From a virus: a DNA stretch of 64,000 bases. The translations under genes were made by a program, and so were the position numbers. The notes beneath the pieces were generated by a model. The model was not told the DNA's origin. It was given only the letters and a program-made list of their open reading frames with translations, and ran no database searches. The stretch's first letter is position 1; every line of letters starts with the position of its first letter. The stretch lies in the IMG/VR virus record IMGVR_UViG_3300034068_000286, positions 1 to 64,000 of that record; one strand, given 5' to 3'. Below are positions 55,543 to 63,464 of this stretch, in pieces.

Positions 55543-56301
55543 TTAGTGCCTATGTTGTAAATGTTTTAGTACCTTGTCAACGTTTGCTGGTGTAAACGGT
55601 ACATTAAGAATTAGATGCCAGCTATCATTGACCCAAGATATAGTGCGATGTGTCATGCGAGTGTTTACATAGTAAACCCTACCTAGTTCAATGTTTGCTT
55701 TACGTTCATCCATCCACCAGTCATAATCCAGTGGCCCACAATTCTTTAAAAATGCCACCAATCTAAAACAAGGACGCGGTAGGCCAGGATGGTCTCGATG
55801 CGGGACAAAGTATCCACCGATGCCTGAATTAATTAAAAATGTTCTTCCAAGGGGATTCCATTCATCTAAAAATCCTTTAAGGCTTGTTAGCCCTGGACTT
55901 GCTCTATCGCAATCGTTGTATAGTTGTGTGGGGTTACAGAATTCTTCTTCGTTTGGTGTACGACCAAGTTTGTTTGTTGCTTCTGGTATACTGGGTGCTT
56001 GGCGATGATCCCATCCGTCAATTGTTGTCAAGGTCATTGACCTGCGATTGTTTGGCCGGTCAGTTCGGGGCAAATAATCTACCCAATCACTGCTGTATTT
56101 TTCGTTAATGACACTTTCAATGCCAAATGTATCCAGCTTCCAATCCAATGGTTCAAAGTTTCCAATTTGACTTAATGCCAGTTCAGATGCCACAGCGCCT
56201 GGCATTTGTTGCAGTCTATCAAAATTAAGTCCTTGGCGACTTCCGCTAACACCTGCGCCTTGCACAGCGTTGGGATTGTTTTGATTGAATATGTTTGTCA
56301 T
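55543..56301 (-). CDS. Asp/Asn hydroxylase-type 2OG oxygenase (5)
   Basis: 252 residues. GYFVPHRDHPGLPRPCFRLV (H168, D170) and RMTHRTISWVNDSWHLIL (H218) supply the triad; GRVYYVNTR precedes the distal His as in the family. Gln/Asn-rich N-terminus. Directly upstream of queC by 1 nt gap, so probably co-transcribed. Confidence 0.82.
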   Translation of the reverse strand: MTNIFNQNNPNAVQGAGVSGSRQGLNFDRLQQMPGAVASELALSQIGNFEPLDWKLDTFGIESVINEKYSSDWVDYLPRTDRPNNRRSMTLTTIDGWDHRQAPSIPEATNKLGRTPNEEEFCNPTQLYNDCDRASPGLTSLKGFLDEWNPLGRTFLINSGIGGYFVPHRDHPGLPRPCFRLVAFLKNCGPLDYDWWMDERKANIELGRVYYVNTRMTHRTISWVNDSWHLILNVPFTPANVDKVLKHLQHRH

Positions 56302-56350
56302 GCAAATAGTTATCTACTGTATGATAACCCTGCATCGTCTAATTCCGTTG

Positions 56351-56800
56351 TTATGGAATTTTTTTAGTTTGTACCTTGTCTAGTCTATAGTGTTTCATTC
56401 TATAGCATCTACTGAGTGTGATGTTATAGTTTGCCAACTGGTTTCGCCATAAAAAGAATTGAGGACCATGTGTCATATTATCGTTGGTCAACCATTCCCA
56501 TTGATGTACCATTTCATGCGCCATGGTGTTGATGAATAATCGTTTGCTCAAGAAGCTTTTGTTGATTTTCATTTTACATTTGGTTTGATCACCAAGTACA
56601 CCCTGACACTCGCCCCAGAATGCTTTGGTATAAACTAGTCTAAAACTAGGCATTTTGAGTTCGTTGTTAAAAACATTGCGATTAATGTTTCTAAATGCTT
56701 CCCTACAATCAGCAATCGTAGGTCTAAACTTAGCATCATGCTCATCAAAGCTTTGAACCATCTTAAATAATTTGGTTCTAGTAATATCCTTCTTGCCCAT
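56351..56800 (-). CDS. SprT-like zinc metalloprotease
   Basis: 149 residues. INTMAHEMVHQWEWLTND is the HExxH zinc motif and THGPQFFLWRNQLANY the third-His region of SprT/Spartan proteins. Bacterial SprT-like proteins act on DNA-bound or cross-linked proteins. A late octamer AATAAATA (56840-56847) lies upstream. The overlap of functions with DNA repair is inferred. Confidence 0.8.
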   Translation of the reverse strand: MGKKDITRTKLFKMVQSFDEHDAKFRPTIADCREAFRNINRNVFNNELKMPSFRLVYTKAFWGECQGVLGDQTKCKMKINKSFLSKRLFINTMAHEMVHQWEWLTNDNMTHGPQFFLWRNQLANYNITLSRCYRMKHYRLDKVQTKKIP

Positions 56801-56839
56801 TGGATAAAAGCCCCATGTTGTTACTCTTAGCGAGTAGTA

Positions 56840-56847
56840 TATTTATT
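56840..56847 (-). promoter_or_regulatory. T4-type late promoter octamer
   Basis: AATAAATA on the minus strand, 39 nt before the SprT-like gene. Confidence 0.5.
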
Positions 56848-56897
56848 GATGACCTACTTTAGTTTAAACACCAGTTGCTTGCGTAATAACTACTTAC

Positions 56898-57812
56898 TTA
56901 ACTGCTTATTAACTTGATGCCTTCAATGATGTCCCCATCTACTAACATGTCTAGCGGATGCTTTACTCCGGCAAATTTGTTAGTATTCCAAACTTTGAAG
57001 TTTTCGTTATAATGCCACCAGGGGCTAATGCCTAACATCAAGTGTATACGTGGGGGTGCGGTACGAGTTCGAGCATACGCACGATGCAGAGTATTTGTGT
57101 CCCATGAATATGCATGTCCTGCTTCTAAATGTAAAGGGTTGTAACCTTCTTGTTCCAGGACATAGTCAGGGTGAGTAACTAGCGGAATGTTAATTCGCAA
57201 ATTTGTTGTCATTGGTTCGTCTTTATGCCATGTAACTCCTGCATATTTGTCATCTCCAACTGGTCCTTCTTGTTCTGCATATATGATACGAATAGCTGTT
57301 CTAACCATGGTACATTTAAAAGAATCTAAGAATGTACCCAATGATTTAAAGCGACTAGCCGGTGTTCTTGTAGCAAACCCAAATGTATCATAGTGGGTAT
57401 TTCTTTTAACACTTGGCATATTTTCATTGGAATACGTAGAGTAAGGATTTGATACTCCTATCGTGCCAGGATTGTGATTTCCTTGTACCTGTTGATGTAC
57501 GTCACCGCTGTTACCATCAATATGATCAGGATTGTATGTTAGACCCATACCACCATAACTCATATCCATGTGTCCTTCTCCTAATAATCTATAATTCCAT
57601 TGACCAAATGTCAGTAATGCTTCGTGTGTATCATCAACTAGTTGTTGAAAATTTACCGACTCGGGCAATTGAAATTTTAAAAGAGGCGCATATTCTCTTG
57701 AAGGTGGTGCATATAACTCTGACTTGTTAATTTTAAATGGTGTTAATGAGTCAAAATAATTTGCTCTAGTTTCTGTCAATGGTGCTTTATCTGTTTCTCT
57801 AACAATAATCAT
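56898..57812 (-). CDS. 2OG/Fe(II) oxygenase, phytanoyl/AspH-like (6)
   Basis: 304 residues from the ATG at 57812, overlapping the upstream gene by 4 nt. AGVTWHKDEPMTTNLRINIP (H196, D198) and TLHRAYARTRTAPPRIHLML (H243, R255) supply the triad and 2OG Arg. The first ~190 residues are an extra domain with Tyr/Gly/Asn-rich segments. Substrate unknown. Confidence 0.8.
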   Translation of the reverse strand: MIIVRETDKAPLTETRANYFDSLTPFKINKSELYAPPSREYAPLLKFQLPESVNFQQLVDDTHEALLTFGQWNYRLLGEGHMDMSYGGMGLTYNPDHIDGNSGDVHQQVQGNHNPGTIGVSNPYSTYSNENMPSVKRNTHYDTFGFATRTPASRFKSLGTFLDSFKCTMVRTAIRIIYAEQEGPVGDDKYAGVTWHKDEPMTTNLRINIPLVTHPDYVLEQEGYNPLHLEAGHAYSWDTNTLHRAYARTRTAPPRIHLMLGISPWWHYNENFKVWNTNKFAGVKHPLDMLVDGDIIEGIKLISS

Positions 57813-58795
57813 TTTGTAATCCAATCTTTGTATTTTTCATAACTTGGCTCTAATGCTTTGAGCCATTCTGTAATCTTTGGTCTACCCTTAACTGCCATAA
57901 TAATCTTTGGCTTGGCTAGATCGGCGCCGTGCATGAATGCGCCGTTGTTGAATACAAATGTATTTGTGTCTGGTGGTAATTCTACATAAGTTCTATTTTT
58001 CATAGGAACTCGTTCTGCACTAACACCATATGCCGCACCTGTTCTTACTGTGATAGGTTTAGGGTCATAATCTGCTGTGCGTTCTGGCCAGCGACTTATC
58101 CAGAATGTAGGGCCATCGTTGGTGTCCCAAATCATAATACGCAGGCTATCAGGCCACGGATAAATGACTGCGTCTGGATCTATGTGTGGAGTCACCTCAT
58201 TAATGTTTGACCAAAGTACAACCTTTTCAATACTGTGGAAAGGCAAGCAGTCAAAAATCTGTTGGAACATTTTAGGAAAGTGTCCTGTCCAATCATCCAC
58301 CACTGTGTTTTTATAGTTAAATTTAGTATGGTCTACTTCCGGGTGCAGGAAGCAACATAAGCCTTTCCAGAACTGTGTCTCTGCTTGACCACGAGTGATG
58401 TCAGCTTGCTTTTCATTCCATAGCTTCCAAAACAAATCCCAGTCATCTGGTTCAATTTTAGGTATATCAAGTGGCACCCATTTGATAGGAGTCCATTTTT
58501 CGTCAACCAAGGCAATCTCAGGCCATGCCGCAGGACTAATGCGACTTAAAAAGTCAACGTTGGTATCGGGCATGTGTACTACCCTGGCACCCAATCTAAT
58601 CCATTCATGCCATGGACTACGACCGTTCATTAAATGCATTGCTGAATGTATATCAAGCACAACCCATTCTCCTGGATGTTGATCAGCTGGCAATGATTCT
58701 CCTGCTGGCAGTGTTAAGGTTCGGCCTGTTAGTCGATTAGTGCGCCAATTTACATGGGCTACTATTGTTACTTTCGGTGGTGTAATGGGGTTCAT
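57809..58795 (-). CDS. 2OG/Fe(II) oxygenase (7)
   Basis: 328 residues. INEVTPHIDPDAVIYPWPDS (H204, D206) and NNGAFMHGADLAKPKIIMAV (H289) supply the metal site. The N-terminal ~190 residues, Trp- and Asp-rich (WVPLDIPKIEPDDWDLFWKL), look like an additional domain. Overlaps the next oxygenase by 4 nt: the two are probably translationally coupled. Confidence 0.82.
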   Translation of the reverse strand: MNPITPPKVTIVAHVNWRTNRLTGRTLTLPAGESLPADQHPGEWVVLDIHSAMHLMNGRSPWHEWIRLGARVVHMPDTNVDFLSRISPAAWPEIALVDEKWTPIKWVPLDIPKIEPDDWDLFWKLWNEKQADITRGQAETQFWKGLCCFLHPEVDHTKFNYKNTVVDDWTGHFPKMFQQIFDCLPFHSIEKVVLWSNINEVTPHIDPDAVIYPWPDSLRIMIWDTNDGPTFWISRWPERTADYDPKPITVRTGAAYGVSAERVPMKNRTYVELPPDTNTFVFNNGAFMHGADLAKPKIIMAVKGRPKITEWLKALEPSYEKYKDWITK

Positions 58796-58825
58796 AATAG
58801 TAATTATGATTGCAAACCCGCTATG

Positions 58826-59431
58826 TTACTTCAATAGTACTGTTGCAACATCGTTCCAGTTGTTAAATCTGCGAACTGAAATATCGGAAAAATTGTAATT
58901 CCAAGGCTGTGACAAAATATAAGTTGCATGTCCTGCTTCTGCACTTGCCTTTGCCGCCGATTCAGTTGCTGTAACACAAAATGCCGGCTCGTGTTCTTTA
59001 AACATTGGGTACATGTTTGCATGCCTATTCACAACATATAATTCATGAAACACATTAGGAAATAGTAACTCTAAGTTTGCTCTACGTAGTGTGGCGCGAT
59101 GCATGTCTTTTGATGATCTGCTGTAGCCCACAATGTACCAACCTGCTTTAACAAATTCTGTTAGTATTTTTTCTGCCCCAAGACAAGGATACATTGCACC
59201 CCATTGCCATGAATGCTCACAGAAATCGCTCATCCATAAATCGGCCAATTCATCTGGAACACTCAACCAATTACCCAAGTGTTCTCTACTGGTTAATGTA
59301 TTACCAGCAACATTTTTTAATCTGTCGTGTTGTGCTAACCATTTTACAAAAGCAGTTATTGTATCTATGCAAGTATCATCTATATCAATGATCAGCTTGT
59401 TTTTATAATCATCAACCAGCAAGCTCAACAC
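58826..59431 (-). CDS. HAD-like hydrolase
   Basis: 201 residues. KLIIDIDDTCIDTITAFVKW carries the HAD DxD motif; GWYIVGYSRSSKDMHRA the motif II Ser. Starts at a GTG at 59431 or a TTG at 59428, the latter with a better SD spacing, overlapping clpS by 20 nt. Phosphatase or nucleotidase of unknown substrate. Confidence 0.7.
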   Translation of the reverse strand: MLSLLVDDYKNKLIIDIDDTCIDTITAFVKWLAQHDRLKNVAGNTLTSREHLGNWLSVPDELADLWMSDFCEHSWQWGAMYPCLGAEKILTEFVKAGWYIVGYSRSSKDMHRATLRRANLELLFPNVFHELYVVNRHANMYPMFKEHEPAFCVTATESAAKASAEAGHATYILSQPWNYNFSDISVRRFNNWNDVATVLLK

Positions 59432-59723
59432 TTACTCCAAGCGGGTGACCATTGGTACGAGCAATTTGAGTTGACTCCATGGCTTTTTGTTCAGCTACTT
59501 CGTATGTGTAAATTCCAGCGGTACCTTTACCATTTTGATGTACCTGCATCATGATTTGTAAAGCGGCTTCTTGCTGATGGTGAAAAATTACTTTAAGTAA
59601 CTCAATGACAAATTCCATTGGCGTGGAATTATCATTTAAAATGACGACACGGAATTTTTCTGGTTCTTTTACGCCAGTTGTATTATCTGTTTTCTTAACT
59701 GTTTGAATTGCTGTTTCTGACAT
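59412..59723 (-). CDS. clpS: ClpS N-recognin adaptor
   Basis: 103 residues. FRVVILNDNSTPMEFVIELL and HQNGKGTAGIYTYEVAEQKA are clear ClpS motifs, including Asn-Asp-Asn of the N-end pocket. ClpS delivers N-degron proteins to ClpAP. With the phage ClpA at 14516 this forms an adaptor/unfoldase pair. A GATAAATA octamer (59750-59757) lies upstream. Confidence 0.95.
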   Translation of the reverse strand: MSETAIQTVKKTDNTTGVKEPEKFRVVILNDNSTPMEFVIELLKVIFHHQQEAALQIMMQVHQNGKGTAGIYTYEVAEQKAMESTQIARTNGHPLGVSVELAG

Positions 59724-59749
59724 ATTGTTATACCCGTGTTCTTGTCTAA

Positions 59750-59757
59750 TATTTATC
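59750..59757 (-). promoter_or_regulatory. T4-type late promoter octamer upstream of clpS
   Basis: GATAAATA on the minus strand, 26 nt before the clpS ATG. Confidence 0.5.
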
Positions 59758-59799
59758 TAAAGGGTGGGATTTTTAATTCCCACCCATGTGAAAAGTTAA

Positions 59800-60216
59800 T
59801 TATTCCTTGATTAGAGGAATCTTCTTAGCCTTGTATTCTTCAGCTACAAGTTGTTCGAAGTCAATTATCAACATGCCATCTTTAAGGCTTGCAGTTCGTA
59901 CTTCTACATGGTCTGCAAGCACAAACTCCCTACGGAAGTTGCGTTTTGCTATACCACGATATATGTAGTTTGCTGTTGATTCATCATTGGACTTTTCACC
60001 TTTTACAACCAAGGTGTTATCCTGGTGTGTAATATCAATTTCAGATTCGTTAAAACCAGCGACAGCCATCGTAATACGATGCTTGTTATCTTCTAGTTTT
60101 TCTACGTTGAATGGCGGGTATCCATTTGCTGTTGCACCACTGATTAAGCGGTCCAACTCTTTGAACATGCTATCGAATCCGATACCAAATTGTGAATAAG
60201 GTAATTGCTTTGACAT
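59800..60216 (-). CDS. Hsp20 small heat-shock protein
   Basis: 138 residues. YPPFNVEKLEDNKHRITMAV and GIAKRNFRREFVLADHVEVR (Hsp20 'F.R.F.LP...V' type) and DGMLIIDFEQLV match the alpha-crystallin domain. Common in T4-like aquatic phages, where it may protect virion proteins during folding. A late octamer lies at 60315-60322. Confidence 0.92.
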   Translation of the reverse strand: MSKQLPYSQFGIGFDSMFKELDRLISGATANGYPPFNVEKLEDNKHRITMAVAGFNESEIDITHQDNTLVVKGEKSNDESTANYIYRGIAKRNFRREFVLADHVEVRTASLKDGMLIIDFEQLVAEEYKAKKIPLIKE

Positions 60217-60314
60217 AATTTAATCTCCTTTGTAAAGCGAGTTTATTTGACAACCCCTTCATGGGCATTATCAAGTGAATCACTAGCCCTCATGGCACTA
60301 GTATATCACTATTA

Positions 60315-60322
60315 TATTTATT
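60315..60322 (-). promoter_or_regulatory. Late-promoter-like octamer
   Basis: AATAAATA on the minus strand about 98 nt before the Hsp20 ATG. Confidence 0.4.
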
Positions 60323-60342
60323 TCTTAGCGAGAAGTCAAGTA

Positions 60343-60615
60343 TCAATACATCCGGCGTTTGATACCATCACGCGGTACACGCTTGCCGTTTAGTTCGTCT
60401 GTTTCTACTTGTTTTAAATGACGACGTCTTGCTTTATTAGCGGCAACTCTGCGCTCTGTGGTTGGCTTAACGTATTCTCCACGCTCGCGAACTTCGTCCA
60501 TTTTACCACTATCTTGTATCTTGTTTTTAAATTTTCTAAGTGCTTTTTCAACTTGGTCATCTTTGACTAATACACTTGTGCCACGTATTTTAGGGCGTTG
60601 ATTATCTCTACTCAT
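60343..60615 (-). CDS. rpsU: Ribosomal protein bS21 homologue
   Basis: 90 residues against ~71 in bacteria. DQVEKALRKFKNKIQDSGKM, DEVRERGEYVKPTTERRVAA and NKARRRHLKQVE align with bS21 (ALR.FKR...E.G.L.E.R....Y.KP..ER). Extra residues lie at the N-terminus and near the end (GKRVPRDGIKRRMY). bS21 binds near the anti-SD of 16S rRNA, so a phage copy could bias initiation. It overlaps clpX by one base. Confidence 0.93.
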   Translation of the reverse strand: MSRDNQRPKIRGTSVLVKDDQVEKALRKFKNKIQDSGKMDEVRERGEYVKPTTERRVAANKARRRHLKQVETDELNGKRVPRDGIKRRMY

Positions 60616-61844
60616 TATGCTACTATTTCTAAGTTTTTATAAATTTTGACTGTGCTATGGTCTTCCACAGACTGTTCAGTGATTATAACTTTACTTAATC
60701 CTTCTTGTACCAACTCGGGCAAATTGAACTGTACATCCAGTAACACTTGCTCAATTATGCTTCTTAATCCACGGGCGCCTGTTTTTTTGGCAATGCTTAA
60801 ATTGGCAATAGCTACACGTGCTTCTGGCATAAATTCAAGTTCAACCCGATCTAGTTCAAAGATTGCTTTATATTCTTTTTCAATGCTGTCTTCTGGATCA
60901 GTCATAATATGTACCAAGTCATTGGCAGTCAATGTATCTAATGCGGCAACAACTGGAATACGTCCCATAAACTCAGGAATCATACCAAACTTGACAAAGT
61001 CTTCTGGTTCCACTTCAGCTAGCCATACATCTGTTTTAACATCAGCGCAATCTACTTCTGCTCCAAACCCAATTTTGGCTCCACCACTTATACGTTTTTT
61101 AACCTGTTCGTCTAGGCCTACAAATGCACCACCTAGAATAAACAAAATGTTTTTTGTGTTTACTACGTTTGTTTCACTACCAGGGTGCTTGCGACCACCA
61201 TTTTGTGGAACACGACATTCTGTCCCTTCAATTAGTTTAAGCAAGGCCTGTTGCACACCTTCTCCACTTACATCTCGAGTAATACTAGAGCTTTCGCTTT
61301 TACGACCTTTTTTATCAATTTCGTCAATGTAAATAATACCAGTCTCAGCTTTTTTAATGTCGCCTCCAGCGGCTTGGACTAGACGGTGTATAACACTTTC
61401 AACATCGTCACCTACGTAACCTGATTCTGTCAGTGTTGTGGCATCGGCAATAGCAAAAGGCACATTGATCTTTTCAGCTAGTTTTTTTGCTAAAAGCGTT
61501 TTACCTGAACCAGTGGGGCCGATTAACAATACATTTGATTTTTTAATAAGGTCCGTGCTGCCTTGACTCAGTCGTTTGTAGTGATTACGCACAGCTACAC
61601 TCAAACTTCGTTTGGCAAGGTCTTGTCCAATGACAAATTTATCTAGGTATGCTTTAATTTCACTTGGCGTTGTTGAATTAATAAATTCACCAGGTTTATC
61701 TTTTACATCAGACGCAATGGCATCTACACAAAGATTAATACACTCATCACAAATGTATGCGTTTTCGCCAGCAATTAATGCTTTGACTTCGTCTCTGCCT
61801 TTACTGCAAAAACTACATGTTAATTTTTGAACTTTATCTACCAA
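60615..61844 (-). CDS. clpX: ClpX unfoldase
   Basis: 409 residues. N-terminal C4 zinc-binding domain ([13 protein letters not shown] ... [10 protein letters not shown]), then [20 protein letters not shown], Walker [16 protein letters not shown], Walker [20 protein letters not shown] as the ClpP-docking IGF loop, and [13 protein letters not shown] in the small domain. Full length (E. coli 424). ClpP itself is not in this window, so host ClpP is the probable partner. Confidence 0.96.
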   Translation of the reverse strand: MVDKVQKLTCSFCSKGRDEVKALIAGENAYICDECINLCVDAIASDVKDKPGEFINSTTPSEIKAYLDKFVIGQDLAKRSLSVAVRNHYKRLSQGSTDLIKKSNVLLIGPTGSGKTLLAKKLAEKINVPFAIADATTLTESGYVGDDVESVIHRLVQAAGGDIKKAETGIIYIDEIDKKGRKSESSSITRDVSGEGVQQALLKLIEGTECRVPQNGGRKHPGSETNVVNTKNILFILGGAFVGLDEQVKKRISGGAKIGFGAEVDCADVKTDVWLAEVEPEDFVKFGMIPEFMGRIPVVAALDTLTANDLVHIMTDPEDSIEKEYKAIFELDRVELEFMPEARVAIANLSIAKKTGARGLRSIIEQVLLDVQFNLPELVQEGLSKVIITEQSVEDHSTVKIYKNLEIVA

Positions 61845-62256
61845 GGGTCAACTCCAAGATAGCAAGCAAGTGATCAAAGTCTTCAAAGTGAGGAATGTCA
61901 ACTGCATTTAACAATGCTACCAATTCGTCGTTGCCAGTTTTAACATGGAACACAACTGGTTGGTCAATTTTAGACATTGCCAGGGCCATACGGATTTCAT
62001 GTTCAGTACAACTTGCTGTATCTACAAACACCATACTGCAATTGTCAACTACATGCCAATACCAAACCCAAGCCTTGGGGTCTTTGGCTGCGGTTTCATT
62101 GGCATAAAATGTTAACTGATTTTGTATTCCCTTTTCTAATATATCAATAATAGTATCTTGCCATACCTTGTCATTGCTAACCAAACAAAATGCAAGACCG
62201 CCACTTGGCATATAAAGAGTAGGCGGACTTACAACATAAACACTTGAATCACTCAA
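61834..62256 (-). CDS. Conserved hypothetical phage protein, 140 aa
   Basis: Alpha/beta with TASCTEHEIRMALAMSKIDQ and VVFHVKTGNDELVALLNAVD. Overlaps clpX by 11 nt. Similar proteins recur in T4-like aquatic phages; function unknown. Confidence 0.65.
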   Translation of the reverse strand: MSDSSVYVVSPPTLYMPSGGLAFCLVSNDKVWQDTIIDILEKGIQNQLTFYANETAAKDPKAWVWYWHVVDNCSMVFVDTASCTEHEIRMALAMSKIDQPVVFHVKTGNDELVALLNAVDIPHFEDFDHLLAILELTLGR

Positions 62257-62269
62257 AATAAACCTTTAG

Positions 62270-63463
62270 TTAATTAACATCATCGCGGCCAGGATAGGTA
62301 ACATTGAACCAACCTCTACTGCGCTTTCGTTTAGCAATATCTTCTTTGCTTGCTGTATATATTTTATCTTCTTTTAAAGGTTGTTGTTGCTCGGATTGAA
62401 CAGGGGCGTCCCATGCTTCACCGGGTGTTCCCGGAGGTGCTGTAATCAAATCACTAGCGTATTGCTCACCAATTACTTCTTCCTTGGCATCAGCTTTGGC
62501 ATCAGCAAGTTCTTCTACTTCTGTTTCTGTGGCTGGATATACTGGGTCTAAGTTGCTGGTAATGCTTTCGCTGTGTGTTTCTGGTTCTTCGTACACAGGT
62601 GTAGGTGCTGTGTCAATTGGTGGTTCTGTAGCAGTTGGTTGAGATAGTATTGGTTTGCTATCTTCTTCTTCTTCTTCTTCTTCTTGTTGGCGGAACCATT
62701 GGAAGCTATATTGACTTGCCAACAATAATATAACTGCTAGTGGATCAAAAACTGACACAATAATAATAATTACCCATGTTACAGCTTTCTCTAATAAGTT
62801 AGCATCGGGATTATCACCATAGATAAATGCCGCAATGTATTTGACAGGCCCTACTTCAGCTTCTACTTTACGTACTTCTGCACGAATTGGTGCGGCTTCG
62901 TCGTTGAGTTTAGCAATAAGCTTTTGGTTAGCTTCAATGTCCTTGGCCAATGCAGAACGATCACGTTGCTGACTCTTGCGTATATTAACTGCTTTGTCTG
63001 CACCCTTTTCATCTGCGCTTCGACCCATGACTTGGTCAACTGCCTCATCCATCTGTTTGAGTTGCTTGCGGTTAGCTTCAATATTTTCTCGTGCGGTTTT
63101 GATCTTTTCATCATAGATTGCAATCCTACTTTGTACATCACCTGACACTAAACTTTGGTCGCTGTGTGCCTTAGATAAGAATCCAAAGATACCCATTGAG
63201 GTAATGATCATTAAAATAGCTACGGCCAGCGACATGTATGCTTTAATAAAGAATGGGGCTCGACTCCAGTTTAGCTTTAGCCAAATTGTGGCAATCAGTT
63301 TGCTAACTTCAAGTGCTACACCCATAACAATAATAGGAATAACCGCGGCAGCAAAGATGCTTACTAGGCCTGCCACTGAATAGTATACAGCCACAGCCGA
63401 TATACTTAGGCCGCTTAGTAGTGCCAAATAGGCAACTAACTTGTCTGTGCGTGTGATTTTCAT
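62270..63463 (-). CDS. Membrane-anchored coiled-coil protein
   Basis: 397 residues from the ATG at 63463. Three hydrophobic segments near the N-terminus (LALLSGLSISAVAVYYSVAG; SIFAAAVIPIIVMGVALEV; YMSLAVAILMIITSMGIF), then ~120 residues of charged coiled coil (SRIAIYDEKIKTARENIEAN), another membrane helix pair (VTWVIIIIVSVFDPLAVILL) and an acidic Pro-rich tail with Glu runs. Found in T4-like aquatic phages. Function unknown. Confidence 0.75.
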   Translation of the reverse strand: MKITRTDKLVAYLALLSGLSISAVAVYYSVAGLVSIFAAAVIPIIVMGVALEVSKLIATIWLKLNWSRAPFFIKAYMSLAVAILMIITSMGIFGFLSKAHSDQSLVSGDVQSRIAIYDEKIKTARENIEANRKQLKQMDEAVDQVMGRSADEKGADKAVNIRKSQQRDRSALAKDIEANQKLIAKLNDEAAPIRAEVRKVEAEVGPVKYIAAFIYGDNPDANLLEKAVTWVIIIIVSVFDPLAVILLLASQYSFQWFRQQEEEEEEEDSKPILSQPTATEPPIDTAPTPVYEEPETHSESITSNLDPVYPATETEVEELADAKADAKEEVIGEQYASDLITAPPGTPGEAWDAPVQSEQQQPLKEDKIYTASKEDIAKRKRSRGWFNVTYPGRDDVN

Positions 63464-63464
63464 T

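Noticed and set aside
62669-62700. TCTTCTTCT run as a regulatory repeat
   Set aside because: It encodes the poly-Glu tract of the membrane protein tail and is explained by coding.
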